The notes: generated by a model not told the origin, from the sequence alone. 64,000 nucleotides of DNA from Macrosoma leucophasiata (GCA_036365455.1 JAWQUS010000026.1:11922001-11986000); one strand, 5' to 3'; numbered from the stretch's first letter, positions 12,006 through 22,689 are shown. Translations and numbers: made by a program.

Positions 12006-13918
12006 TTATTTAGTATTTTTTTTACATATATAAGTTGAAAAAAAAAAAAAAAGAACAAATATATATAAAAAAATAAAAAATAGTGCGCCGCCGGCAGCGG
12101 GAACAGGGTCCAAGCTGTCGGTGGTTAGGGTCACAGAGATAGGAACCTCCTCACTATACGTGCCGTGCCGAGAAGTGCCGCCTTCTGTATCAGACCCTTG
12201 ATCCAACTTCCTAACTTGAGCCTCTTGAGATGTTGGTCGAGGCTCTTTGCTATCAATCCGTTGACCGTGACGACTATCGGCACAATGATGGCCGAATCCA
12301 CATCCCACATGGCGACAATCTCGTGAGCCAGATCAAGATATTTGATTTCCTTGTCTTTTTCGGCCTTCACGAGATTCCCATCATGAGGGACGGTGATATC
12401 GATGATCATTGCGCGGCGCTCCGAGCGGTCTATTACCACTATATCAGGCTTATTGGCTACAATAGTTCTGTCAGTGATAATAGACCGGTCCCAATACATT
12501 GTGGCATGGTCGTTCTCGAGAACTGGGTCGGGCACATACCTGTAGTATGGCACCTCCATGGCCACAAGACCGTATCGCAAGGCAAGTTGCTGGTGGATAA
12601 TCCTGGCTACTTGGTTGTGTCTGTGCAAATATTCGCCGTTGGCAAGACTTGAACAGCCGGACACAATATGCCTGATAGATTCACCCGGTCGGTGGCATGC
12701 CCGACATATGTCGACCGTTCCATCTTTCAGGATAAATCTCCGGTAGTTATTGGTCATTACCACTTCGTCCATAATTGCACAGACAAAACCCTCGGTTTCC
12801 CCAAATAGGTCGCCGAACCGTAGCCAGGTCACGGAAGCTAATGTGTCAACATCAGACCCATGAAGGGCCCGGTAAAAACGTCCATGTAGCTCCTTGCCCT
12901 GCCACACACTCCTGCGGTCACTGGTCGTGAGCACCTCAGGTTTGCGCCAGTTCTCTTTAGCCAAAGAGAGAGGGGTGAGTCCACTGTCAACTGCCACCAT
13001 ATCCTTATGCATATCCCCGTCGGCGGTAAAAAAGTACTGTCTGAGGCTGCACACCTCACGGTTGTGTAAAGTCTTGGCATTAAGAAAGCCTCGACCACCA
13101 CACCTCCGCGGGATGTACAGTCTCATGACCGACGACCGTGGGTGATGCATCCGGTATGTCGTCAGCAAAGAGCGGACTCGCCTGTCAAGGGATTCCAGGT
13201 CGGTCTGAGTCCACTTGAGAATGCCGAAGGAGTACATTAAGACCGGCATGACCCAACCGTTGAAGGCACGCACCTTATTACCACCCGACAAAAGACTTTT
13301 CAGTACTTTTGTCAGGCGACCAAAGAAACGTTCCTTCAACGACTGTCTCATGTCGCTCTCGTTTATGCCTAAGGCCTCCGACATACCCAAGTACTTATAG
13401 TTCTCGGCAGCAGAGAGGGTTCGGAACGGAATGGAACCCGGGGGATTCGTTCCCTCGGATTCTATTATCTGCCCTTGTCGTACATGCATAACTGCACATT
13501 TTTCGATTCCAAATTCCATCCTAATAGAGTTACTAAAGTTTTCAGTGACCTTCAGTAGCTCTGTCAGTTGCGAATTGCTGGAACCGAATAATTTCAGGTC
13601 ATCCATGTACAACAGATGAGATATCATCCGACCGTCTCTGCGTAGCCGATAGCCTAGGCCCGAAGCCTCTAGCAAAGCGCTTAGAGGATTCAAGGCCAGG
13701 CAAAACCATAGGGGGCTCAGACTATCGCCCTGGAAAATACCCCTGGTGATTCTCACAGGTTCACCGACCGCCAGGGGCTGCCGAGATCCTGGATAGTGAA
13801 GGACCGTGTTCCATTGCGTCATACATGAGCCCAGGAAAGTACGTAGAACTGTATTTACTTTATACAGCTCCAGAACTCTCATGAGCCATGTATGCGGTAC
13901 GGAGTCGTAAGCCTTCTT
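12006..13918 (-). mobile_element. Dong/R4-like non-LTR retrotransposon, 5' truncated
   Basis: Minus-strand element of about 1.9 kb. The 3' end is a short untranslated region leading into A-rich runs on the minus strand (T-free A tracts at 12,039-12,080 as read on plus). The 5' end stops exactly at a (TTA)n repeat (13,919-13,931), inside reverse transcriptase motif A. TAA repeats are, from memory, the known target of the silkworm element Dong, so site and coding content agree. The frame is intact throughout, so the insertion is probably fairly young. The 3' boundary is approximate. Confidence 0.8.
12131..13918 (-). CDS. reverse transcriptase and restriction-like endonuclease, C-terminal 595 residues
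   Basis: Copies element RNA into DNA at a nicked target. Reading from the truncated 5' edge: KAYDSVPH (motif A with its Asp), GIFQGDSLSPLWF (motif B), LLYMDDLKLF (motif C, YxDD), then thumb. A CX2CX8HX4C zinc knuckle (CRACHRPGESIRHIVSGC) follows near residue 393, counting from the first Met at 13,882. The C-terminus has the restriction-like endonuclease signature: KPD near 478-480, IDITVPH with Asp 495, and a K..KY motif near 511-515. This arrangement of a single ORF with a downstream endonuclease is that of the R2/R4/Dong group, and the FQGDSLSP and LALNPLS spellings favour R4/Dong. The N-terminal zinc fingers and early RT motifs are absent by truncation. No internal stop. Confidence 0.88.
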   Translation of the reverse strand, partial: KKAYDSVPHTWLMRVLELYKVNTVLRTFLGSCMTQWNTVLHYPGSRQPLAVGEPVRITRGIFQGDSLSPLWFCLALNPLSALLEASGLGYRLRRDGRMISHLLYMDDLKLFGSSNSQLTELLKVTENFSNSIRMEFGIEKCAVMHVRQGQIIESEGTNPPGSIPFRTLSAAENYKYLGMSEALGINESDMRQSLKERFFGRLTKVLKSLLSGGNKVRAFNGWVMPVLMYSFGILKWTQTDLESLDRRVRSLLTTYRMHHPRSSVMRLYIPRRCGGRGFLNAKTLHNREVCSLRQYFFTADGDMHKDMVAVDSGLTPLSLAKENWRKPEVLTTSDRRSVWQGKELHGRFYRALHGSDVDTLASVTWLRFGDLFGETEGFVCAIMDEVVMTNNYRRFILKDGTVDICRACHRPGESIRHIVSGCSSLANGEYLHRHNQVARIIHQQLALRYGLVAMEVPYYRYVPDPVLENDHATMYWDRSIITDRTIVANKPDIVVIDRSERRAMIIDITVPHDGNLVKAEKDKEIKYLDLAHEIVAMWDVDSAIIVPIVVTVNGLIAKSLDQHLKRLKLGSWIKGLIQKAALLGTARIVRRFLSL

Positions 13919-13931
13919 ATTATTATTATTA
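13919..13931. repeat. short (TTA)n microsatellite at the LINE 5' junction
   Basis: Four to five TTA units directly abut the truncated LINE. Likely the remains of the target site rather than element sequence. Confidence 0.7.
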
Positions 13932-14617
13932 TGAAATGTCTTGTATAATCACTAGTATCAAATGGATACAATTTGTACAGTACCTTAGCTTTGACTTAGC
14001 TCAAATTCATCATATAAATATCTCACTTTATATTATCATGAAGCGAAAACAGAAAAACAGCTCACATTGATGGTAAGTGAATATATATAGCATAAAAACA
14101 CCCACATGAAAACCAGATATTTATTTATTAATTGTTATGTATTCAATGTTTGTCTGCTATCACTACCTGGAGAAGAACCATGACTATGCCATGCGGCTAT
14201 ACTATAATACTGAATGTAAGTAAAACAGTTAAGATGCTACACAATACTTTAAAATAATCTTAGCTTATTTTATTTACCTCTGGCAGATACAACACAAAAG
14301 TAAACCTCAAAATAATCAAAAGTTCATAACGCTGTTTTCTTAAAAACTCCTATTGATACCTTTTTTATTTTTTTGCGCACGCATTACTTACGATATTGCC
14401 TACATTTTGCAAGTAATCCCGTCGAGACGCAAGGAGGTCGAACTGTCATACAAAATTGGTCAATCTCCTTTCCCTTTCTTCTGAGCAACACGCGACCTGC
14501 CGTGAACTACGCGAGCTGTTGCTTTATTGACCCAAAACAACTAAGAAATATTTTTGTGGTTTTGCCTTAGAACAATCTGTGTATTTGCCAACGTCCTTCA
14601 ATTTTCGTTCAAATTAA
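13932..14617. other. no recognisable feature
   Basis: AT-rich, short open frames only. Confidence 0.5.
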
Positions 14618-14783
14618 AAAATACGCTTACACCCCTCAGTAAGTGTAAATCTGTATCGTGGGTGCCGTTGTACACATACAACACATACTCAAACACCCTA
14701 CGGTATCGAACCGGTACGGGATCGAACCCTTGGCCTCGCTTAAAACGGTCGTCACTCAGCGCTGGACCAAATGGCTCGTCGAA
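14618..14783 (-). repeat. SINE-A, internally deleted
   Basis: Minus strand: tggtccagcgctgag head, gggttcgatcccgta box B, then gtgtttgagtatgtgttgta and cggcacccacgat. The segment with tttgtatggcc is missing compared with the 10.8-kb copy. It abuts the LINE tail that follows, with the head against the tail of that LINE. Confidence 0.75.
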
Positions 14784-15052
14784 ATCTTCTTCTTTGTCGT
14801 ATTCTTCATTACTGAAGGTCGTGCCCGTTTTGGTAAGTATAGGTGGAGGAGCTGACGAGTTGCTTCCAGGCCGCTCTATCTTCAGCTTTTCTGAGAGCTG
14901 CAGTCACCGGCAGACCAGTGATTTCTTTAATGGCGTCAGACCATCGGCTAGGTGATCGGCCTCTGGGTCTTTTTCCGTCTACTTTACCCACCACAACCAG
15001 TTTGTCGAAATATGTAATTATTGGAACTGGAATAAAATCACAACGTAACACA
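14784..15052 (-). pseudogene. non-LTR LINE, C-terminal tail (RTE-like)
   Basis: A minus-strand open frame ends GKRPRGRSPSRWSDAIKEIT, then RKAEDRAAWKQLV and GHDLQ, the C-terminal tail style of RTE-like LINEs (GRP..RW.D, then DR..W). After the stop comes a short 3' end with tcagtaatgaagaatacgac and a GAA-rich tail, as in this group. Only the last 60-80 codons are present. The clade assignment is by resemblance only. Confidence 0.65.
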
Positions 15053-15600
15053 AACAGGGAAGCGTGGACGTCATTGCAAAAAAAATAAAGGAGCCAATTA
15101 ATTATTCAAATGAACAATAGGAAGCCCAAGGATCGTTGGCGCGCATTTCACTTGCAAATCGAACGCTGTACAATGCACGCGTCATAACTTTCAGTAACCA
15201 ACGTGTAGTGGAATTAGCAACCGTAAGTTAATCATAGAAGATTCATAATACTATGGAAATGCTACGCTGGTAGATTATGGAGGATGTTACACCTACTCAT
15301 TATCATGACACGCATGTGGGGTTGCTCGTTCCATGTATTTATTGTAAAACAGTGCATATGAAAGTATTTATTTTTTAACTACACTTTTTTAACTACCGTA
15401 CATTAGATATTGTATAATATGCTTTGCCTCTGTCAATTTTTTATAACAAAAAAAAAACAAATGCGTGATTTGCATCATTTAGCTGAAATACTTTTAAGGG
15501 TTTTAAGGGTGGTTATCTATCGTCAACATGTCTTTTCTTATTGGAATACTATACTGGTAGTGAAGATAAACGCAGCATTAAATTACTACTTCTGCAAATT
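15053..15600. other. no recognisable feature
   Basis: AT-rich with no match to other repeats here. Confidence 0.5.
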
Positions 15601-15601
15601 A

Positions 15602-16315
15602 ACGGTCGATTGACAATCAGGAGACTCTTCTCCCTCGTCTCCTTTCTCTTATTTCGACCCCTGTGGGAAAGTGTCGTGTCATTATTCTTTACCTTCACGC
15701 TGATAGTGTTGGTGAAAATCACGAATATTTTTGGCTTTTCATTTATTTATTTTATCTGTTGTTAACATTGTGGGAAAATGCGATGCATAGGTAACAGAAA
15801 CTGTTAATTAAATGGAGGAATTTTGTAAATAATTGATGCTTTCCATATTATACAAAATTGTTCAGTGTCTATTTAATTTATTATGTGTTTTTGATTATTA
15901 TTAGTGGTTATTCACTCTAGGTTAGTTTTTTAAAAAAATGACGATGTAGTGCTCTCCAGGAGCCTAATTATATGAAATAAATGAATAAACTGAATAAATC
16001 GGAATTGAAATACTCTGCAGTGTAATCAAGATAAATTTAATGACGCTTCCATTTAACCACGGCATTAGATTACAGCATCTACAATTTAACGGTCCATTGA
16101 TAGATAGGTCACCCTTCTCCTTCGATCTATTCGCCTAACGCCAGTAAAATTACCAATCTCGGCAAGAATTTGTCGTACGTCCAGAGGCGACCAATTGCCG
16201 ATCAATACGGCCACCGAATCTCGCCTCCTTTCTCTTATTTCGTCTGTCGAGAAAGTGTCGTGTCGCTATTCATTAGTGTAACCCCGATAGTGTTGGTGCG
16301 ATGAATATACGTTTT
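15602..16315. repeat. diverged local duplication about 590 bp apart
   Basis: 15,602-15,735 and 16,090-16,315 share cggtc.attga, cctttctcttatttcg, gaaagtgtcgtgtc and gatagtgttggtg in the same order and orientation. Neither copy has an open frame or terminal repeats. Confidence 0.6.
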
Positions 16316-16472
16316 ATTTTCTTCTTTTTTTTTTGTCAAGTTCACTTTCATTGGTCGAATCAAACTGGATTGTAAATTGTTTACTTACATGTATTGTGTG
16401 TTGTATCTTTATTAATATTAATGAGCTCTAAGAATTCCTGGCAACTATTCAGCTTATAAAACTGGACAACTT

Positions 16473-16800
16473 TTATCGATCCATCTATCGAGTTACGTCA
16501 AAATACTTAATTGGAAATTTATGTACTGTATTGATTGATGACTTGCAATCGTACCATAATCGAAACTGAATTGCTAAATACTTTATTTCGTATCTTCATG
16601 CGCTGTTATTATGAACAAATGATAGATTATTAAGAACTTTTCCCAAGGATCGTATCGATCCATCTATCGAGTTATGTCAAAATAATTGAAGATCGATGTT
16701 CACTACTGTAGCGATGACCTACAGCCCGTACAGCCGTACCACAATCTTAAGTGAATTGCCAAATACTTTGTGTCGTTTCTTCATACGCGCTGTGATTATT
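16473..16800. repeat. tandem duplication, period about 179 bp
   Basis: Two copies start at tcgatccatctatcgagtta (16,473 and 16,652) and continue through gaattgc.aaatacttt and cttcat.cgc.gt.attat. Diverged by roughly a quarter. It shares words with the 66-bp duplication at 5.8 kb. Confidence 0.65.
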
Positions 16801-17270
16801 AGGTAACATGTGACACATTTTACAGTTCTTAAATGTAGGTAATATAATTGGTAACCTATTGACACAATGTCATATTATTATACCTATATCATGAAACTGA
16901 GAAAAACTTTTAAAATGTACAACGGCTGGTAGACTGACCCACTTGTAGGCCGTGGATTGGATGATTTTTCAGTAGTTACACCACACAGTAAATTGTTTTT
17001 TTTTAATGTGTATAATTTACACGTGGCTAAGTCACAAAGCATCACAACACAACACCACGGTTGATGTGATGGCTGTTCTCAAGCTTTGTACCTACGATTG
17101 CTTGCTTATGCTTGATATCTTATCTCATTTTCTCCTACGTTAAATCTTATGAATTTATTTGTCTCTTCTTACTTACTGTCGCTTTTTTCGTTTCACCGAC
17201 TTTCAAATGAATGACGTGGGGATTTTATGAATAGGTTAATGTCAGAACCACGTTACGGGTTACACGTTAA
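16801..17270. other. no recognisable feature
   Basis: AT-rich with no match to other repeats here. Confidence 0.5.
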
Positions 17271-17271
17271 C

Positions 17272-17790
17272 TGCCTCGGTAGCTTAGTTGTAGCAGGCCA
17301 CTACTACTGCGCTGAGCTTTACTTGCTGCTAAATGGTAGTGTTCAGCACTATCGTGTTCCGGTCAGGTGGTAATGTACGGCCCTGTAATTTCCGGCACAG
17401 AGACATAACATCTTAGGCCTCAGGAGTGGTAACGCATCTGCATTTTGACCTTGTCTTTGTGTGGTGTCTATAGGCTGCAGTCATCACTTAACATCAATGT
17501 GAACTGCATGCTTGTTTGCCAATTCCATTACATAAAAAAAAGAGAGCTCCTGGATTTGATTCCCGGGTAGGGGGTTATCAGAGATAATGGTGTAAAGTCC
17601 CTTATCTCTGGTTCTATTGGGATTTTTCTTTTTCTGGTAATTTCCCAGTACCTCGAAGTTTGGTAATGTGCCCGGAGATGTCAACAGGCTCGCCTCCTGT
17701 TACATGGGCCAAAAACGTAAACGGCGAATCGTGGGTGTTTGCATGTATGCTTGAATGCATGCATTTACCTCTGCCTACCTCCTCTCTTAG
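17272..17790 (+). repeat. SINE-C, split by an R280 insertion
   Basis: The head has box-A-like tagcttagttgtagcagg (17,280 on). After an R280 insertion the element continues with box-B-like ggatttgattcccgg, then ggttctattgggatttttc, cagtacctcgaagtt, ggcgaatcgtgggtgtttgc and acctctgcctacc. Copies at 20.9, 47.0 and 51.4 kb confirm the order. This copy lacks the last part of the 3' terminus. Confidence 0.75.
17319..17543 (+). repeat. R280 retroposon, 5' truncated, nested in SINE-C
   Basis: Begins inside R280 at ttacttgctgctaaatgg and ends with cattacat and an A tail. GAGCT lies on both sides (17,314-17,318 and 17,544-17,548) as a 5-bp target duplication. The 5' truncation with a poly-A tail is the signature of LINE-mediated retroposition. 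Confidence 0.8.
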
Positions 17791-18254
17791 TTATACCTAT
17801 GCACTTCGATTATTGTGTATGTGTACAGTTTAACTTAGCATTCATGAACTTCTAAGATCAATCAGAAATTTAAATTGAATTAGTATTTTAAGACAGTTTT
17901 ACAAAGAAGATTTAATTTAAATCCACCGAGTAATCTCACCAAAGTTAAACATGAAAGTTAAACTTCTTTGCTTTACGCAGCAGGCATTTACGGTTTTTTT
18001 TTCCACAAAATTCTTAAACCTTCTACATTCCTTGACGATGATCGTTGATGTTGAGGCGATGATCACCAAAACTATTTCTGGGTCGTGGCGCAGGTAGGAA
18101 TGGAAACTGTTAGAACAATTTGGATATATCGATATCATATTGCGTACCATCGATTTTGTTCTAAACGGTGTTATGACATCGATATTTAGAATGATATACC
18201 TACTTTGATTAAAAAAAAAAAACGATGTTTTCTAAAAAGTATGTTTTTATATTG
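17791..18254. other. no recognisable feature
   Basis: A 77-codon minus-strand frame (17,917-18,150) is present but unrecognised. Confidence 0.4.
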
Positions 18255-18385
18255 TTTTTTTTATGTAAGGGAAGTGGCAAACAAGTATGTAGTTCTCACA
18301 TTGATGTTAAATGATGACTGCGGACTATAGACACAATGACCAAGGTCAAAATGCAGATGTGTTACCACTCCTGAGGCCATTGACG
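18255..18385 (-). repeat. R280 fragment
   Basis: Minus strand 3' part: T run, ggcaaacaagtatgtagtt, gatgactgcggactatagac, ttaccactcctgaggc. Breaks off after the ggc. Confidence 0.6.
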
Positions 18386-18540
18386 AAGGCGTCAGGACGT
18401 GACGACCCACATCCTCCTCGATTGGAGGAGAATTCTTCCACTAGTGCCGTCAGTCAACCGAACAATGGTGGTCTAACCATTCCAATAGGGGGCGGGAGTA
18501 AAAATAACATCACAACCTAAGAACATACTATAAAAATAAC

Positions 18541-18705
18541 ACCGTGAGGGTTGAAGCGTTTCGTGATAAAAGACAAGCGTGGCGATTATGGCATATTCAC
18601 ATTATTCACCCCTTATGCCGCACAACACTATTGGAGGGATCTTTGGGGAAGGCTTCGTCCAGTAATGGACGTCTCTCGGCTGCAGTAATTATTATTATTA
18701 TCCAT
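18541..18705 (+). pseudogene. LINE 3' tail relic with (TTA)n
   Basis: The frame reads VEAFRDKRQAWRLWHIHI, then the text shifts, with ggcttcgtccagtaatggac and a final (TTA)n. It resembles the last coding stretch and tail of a LINE (D...W.. pattern, then a 'ca/gtggac' block). Too short to place in a clade. Confidence 0.4.
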
Positions 18706-18834
18706 TTATTTCAGATATCTCCATATTACACATTTAAAAGTAATTATATATTAAAAAATATAATAAAATTATTCACACAAAATAAAAATACAATCTATGT
18801 CATGCCTACAATTAATAAAATTAAGAAAAATAAA

Positions 18835-19382
18835 TCTATACAAATAAATAAAATTGGAGTGTCTGTTTGTAATATTAAAATAACCGCTTTTTACTAAATG
18901 CATATGTATGTATACACGGTACATATACCAAAACAACTTTTTTTACAATTTTTGTCTGTCTGTCTGTCTGTTTGGCGGGACTAAACTAGGGAACGGCTTT
19001 ACCGATTTTGACCGGACTTTCACTGGCAGATAGCTGATGTCATAAGGAGTAACTTAGGCTACTTTTATCTCCATACATCCATCCATACATACATACCTAC
19101 ATACAAATAAGTAGAATTGGAGTGTATCCGACTTTGGCGGGACTTCCACGGGTAGGTAGCTGATGTAATAAGGAGTAACTTAGGCTACTTTTATCTCCAT
19201 ACATCCATACATACATACAAATAAGTAGAACTGGAGTGTATCCGACTTTGACGGGACTTTCACTGGCAGATAGCTGATGTGATAAGGAGTAACTTGGGCT
19301 ACTTTTATACTAGCTGAAAAAATTCAGGAAAAAATATTTGTTAAACGACATCCACGCGGGCGAAGCCGCGGGCAACAGCTAG
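18835..19382 (+). mobile_element. Helitron A, non-autonomous, copy 1 (548 bp)
   Basis: Starts TC after A (TCTATACAAATAAATAAAAT) and ends CTAG before T, as expected for insertion between A and T. Near the 3' end a stem CGCGG/CCGCG with loop gcgaag lies 11-12 bases before CTAG. Internally it carries tandem units of about 110-125 bp, each with ggagtgtatccgactttg, agctgatgt.ataaggagta and ggctacttttatctccatac. No open frame. Copies at 34.6 and 44.3-45.1 kb. Confidence 0.85.
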
Positions 19383-19688
19383 TTGATGTATAAATTACGT
19401 ATCGATGTTTACTGTTATTTTTACCTTTACAAAGTTTGTGCATCCCTATGCGCAGGGAATTCGCCTTTGACCGTTCCCAAAGCGTACGCGGGCAAGTAAG
19501 GACTATAAATTAATTGAAGTGGACAAATTCCTCTTGGACCGGGCCAGCAATCAAAATTCTTAACGTTGTTTTCAGGCGATACCCGGGTGCGCCTTATAAA
19601 CATGTCGTCAAACTCAACGCTCCGGTGTGGGGCGGGCGATGTTTTCGTGTTTATATTTTAATACGGAGCTACGACACTATTATTTTAA
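19383..19688. other. no recognisable feature
   Basis: A moderately GC-rich segment at 19,560-19,650 follows gttttcag and could be read as an exon after a splice acceptor, but no protein is recognisable. Confidence 0.4.
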
Positions 19689-19980
19689 TTTACTGGTGGT
19701 AGAGCTCCAGTGACTGAGCTCGCGGGCGTAGGCACCACCGCATAATATACTTGCCGCTAAATGGTAGTGTTCAGCACTATCGTGTTCCGGTCAGGTGGTA
19801 ATGTACGGCCCTGTATTTTCCGGCACAGAGGCATAACACCTTAGGCCTCAGGAGTGGTAACGCATAGATCTGCATTTTGACCTTTGGTCATTGTGTGGGT
19901 GTCTATTATAGGCTGCAGTCATCACTTAATATCAATGTGAACTGTGTGCTTGTTTGTCACTTTTATTACATAAAAAAATA
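19689..19980 (+). repeat. R280 retroposon, near full length
   Basis: All R280 blocks in order, from tactggtggtagagctcc to tttattacataaaaaaa. A small insertion (cgcatagatctgc) and a duplicated tat lie internally. One of the best-preserved copies. Confidence 0.8.
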
Positions 19981-20426
19981 TATAAAAAATTTATTAAGCT
20001 ACAGCGCTTAGAACGCGCTAAATTAAACAGTCATCATATCATATCAAGTGAAAGATGTTCACTGCTAAGCCACTTCATAAGGGGTAAGATATGACGATTC
20101 AAAACGTTGGTGTATGGTGAATTAACTCAAAACGGCTCATATAAAATGACTGAACATTGTGACGTCACGCGTGATAAATACACCAATGAATTGTATGGTA
20201 ATATCAAAACATTTTAAAATATGGTCGTCAATACTGCGTTTTTGTACAAACAGTAATGCGTACAATCCGTACAATAAGTTGTTGCAAATTGTATAGAGAA
20301 TCTAAAAGTGAAATCACCGTTATTTTAAAGTTAACTTTACTATTCACAGTTTCTCGTCACTTTTAAATTGTTCTATCTCATACGATTCAACTCCAATTTT
20401 CATCACTTTTGTATCTTCATATCCCA
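19981..20426. other. no recognisable feature
   Basis: AT-rich with no match to other repeats here. Confidence 0.5.
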
Positions 20427-20588
20427 CTAGCGGCCCGCCCCGGTTTCGTGCAGATGGAACTTTACCTACTCTCTCGTATTCATCTTTGCACACTGAAATA
20501 TTTTTTCAAATCGGATCACTAGTTCCTGAGATTAGCGCGTTCAATCAAACACAAACAAACTCTTCAGCTTTATAATATGAAGTATAGA
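20427..20588 (-). mobile_element. Helitron C, non-autonomous (162 bp)
   Basis: Minus strand: starts TCTATACTTCATATTATAAA after A, contains gtttgattgaacgcgc and aggaactagtgatccg, and ends ggggcgggccgCTAG before T. The short length and both termini are typical of small lepidopteran Helitrons. Confidence 0.8.
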
Positions 20589-20946
20589 TTTGTAAGTCGC
20601 TTTCACGCGAAATTGTATAAAGCAGTGACGTCATACCTATTCAACATCCTTATTGGGATGGATTCTCAAGTCATAATTTTTGGTAGTTGGTAATTATTGA
20701 TACCTACCCCAAGACGGTTCCAATAAAAATGTCATAGGTAAACATTCAGCGTGGGCTGTAACGACTTCCTACGGTACCTGTGTTCATAAAATTGAGTTTT
20801 CGCCGACAGGTCGTAAGTTCAAGTTCTAGGTACTCGAAGATTTTTGTCTACATAAGTAATTCTGTACACGCAATATTAAAACTGTTTACAATAATTCATT
20901 CTCGACCACTAAGATTTTACTACCATTAGGAAACAAAAAAAAAAAA
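20589..20946. other. no recognisable feature
   Basis: Unmatched sequence before the SINE tail. Confidence 0.5.
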
Positions 20947-21190
20947 CGTAACTTCACGCCTGTAATCCCCGAAGGGGTAGGCAGAGGTAAATGCATGCAT
21001 TCAAGCATATATGCAAACACCCACGACTCGCCGGTTACGTTTTGGCCCATGTAACAGGTGGCGAACCTGATGCCATATCCGGGCACATTACCAATATCCG
21101 AGGTACTGGGAAACTTCCAGAAAATGGAAAAATCCCAATAGAAAAGAAGATAAGAAACAATTTCCCACTTATCATAGACGTGACACAACT
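20947..21190 (-). repeat. SINE-C, body and 3' end
   Basis: Read on minus: ttctattgggatttttcc, cagtacctcgg, acctgttacatgggcc, atgcatttacctctgcc, then the terminus tacccc...ggcgtgaag. The tRNA-like head is missing. The 3' terminus matches that of the LINE at 22.7 kb. Confidence 0.7.
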
Positions 21191-21489
21191 CGCCTACGTT
21201 GATGGTCAACAGCCTCGTGGTATTTTCCTCACAAAAAATTATCCGAAAAACCTGGCCACCCTAATTTTAATGCATGACCAGACGCGCGGGTTACCGGCCG
21301 CGTAAGCCGCGCCGTTGTCAACTATTTCCATTCTGTCAGCCCTTTTAACGCGTAATCCAGTGATTTAGGTCCCCAGATGGAATTTACATATGGTGATTGG
21401 CTAGCCAGTTAACTTACACTTAACGACTTAATTTATTATTAACTATTAATTATTACTTAATTATTAACGATTTCAAGAAAGCAGGTTTT

Positions 21490-21895
21490 TATGTCAGTAA
21501 GTGGTAAACAAGCATACACATAATGTAAACTACATTGATGGTAGAGAATATGTAATAATACTACGTATAGAATGGACCCGCCCGATTTCCCCGCATCACC
21601 CAACCTCCTACCCTCTTATGGGCGACGGTTGGTATTTTGTACGTGCTACGCACACAGGTGCGCGTGTAAATACACTCACTGATCGATGTCTGTGTAATAG
21701 AATACAAATAAAGCGTTTGTATGGAATTTTGGCGGAGTGTCCGCGGTGTGTAAGGAATGCTGTAGTTGTGTAGTCTATCAACATCTAGATGAAACCAGAT
21801 GTTTCAACGTAGATGCGTTGCCACTCCTAAGGCCTCTGTGCCGAAAATTACAGGGCCGTACAATACCACCTGACCGGAATACAATAGTGCTTATT
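21490..21895 (-). repeat. R280, diverged, split by repeat F
   Basis: The left piece has aagtggtaaacaagcatac and cattgatggta. The right piece has gatgcgttgccactcctaag, ctctgtgccgaaaattacag and ccacctgaccggaa. Together they read as one minus-strand R280 interrupted by about 225 bp. Confidence 0.6.
21546..21770 (+). repeat. repeat F, copy 1 (unclassified)
   Basis: About 200 bp beginning gagaatatgtaat and ending gtgtccgcggtgtg, shared with 57,622-57,830 at high identity: cccgatttccccgcatcac, ggcgacggttggtatttt, gtgctacgcacacaggtg, tatggaattttggcggagtg. No terminal inverted repeats, tail or open frame. Its placement inside R280 here shows that it inserted or was copied in. Confidence 0.7.
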
Positions 21896-22689
21896 ACCGC
21901 ATATCAGTTTATCCTAAGTTTTAGTGTAGTTTTACAAAGATAGGTAAACAATTAAAGCGAGCATTTATGAATCCTTCAGCATGGATGAGTCAACTTATAA
22001 ATGTCATGTATATAAATATCTGATCAAAGAAAATAACTAGTTTTAATTCCGAAAACGTTTATTAAACTTGTCGAATTAATAATTTTACCTCCCCCGCACT
22101 GGCATTATCAGCGTCAGCAAAAAAACGCATACTTAATTCAAGCATAAACGTGAATCTGCATAAAGCGAGCCGAGCCCAGACATCCCCCATTATAATCAAT
22201 TCGGGACGGCCATTAGTTTGCCAGTTAAATCCTCTATGCGATTTCAATTGAATACATAATATAATTGCGTATTGTTTGTTGCTGTGACGCCATTTGGTTG
22301 GGATTTAAAGATTTTTCTGGTAATAATTAGTTTTTAGGATTTAACTTATTCATTATCATGTATAATACATATTTTATATTACCTCTTCTAATTTTCTCTT
22401 TTTTAACCTTCCGTTTTTTTGTGCATAAGAGATCTCTTTTTTTTGTCATTTGTTGGATAGTTTTCTTTTTTATCTTTCTTATAATCTATTACTAATAGGC
22501 ACATAGGTACTTTCACTTATTTAATTGTACTACATATTTAATCTCTTTTATTTTGCACTTATCAGTAGGTACCTTTATTCCTTAAGTGGAAAATAAATTT
22601 AGAGCTATGAGTTAAGTGGTACGAATGTTACTTCTTAGCTTCACAGCTCTTAATTTATTTTCCATTAATATTTGTTTACTACAATCTTC
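21896..22689. other. no recognisable feature
   Basis: AT-rich with pyrimidine-rich tracts at 22,390-22,490. Confidence 0.5.

Noticed and set aside
12230..13619. Plus-strand frames of up to 140 codons across the Dong-like LINE
   Set aside because: Shadows of the minus-strand reverse transcriptase and endonuclease frame.
18961..18974. CRISPR-like or regulatory meaning of the gtctgtctgtct run
   Set aside because: It is a simple repeat inside Helitron A, shared by all its copies.
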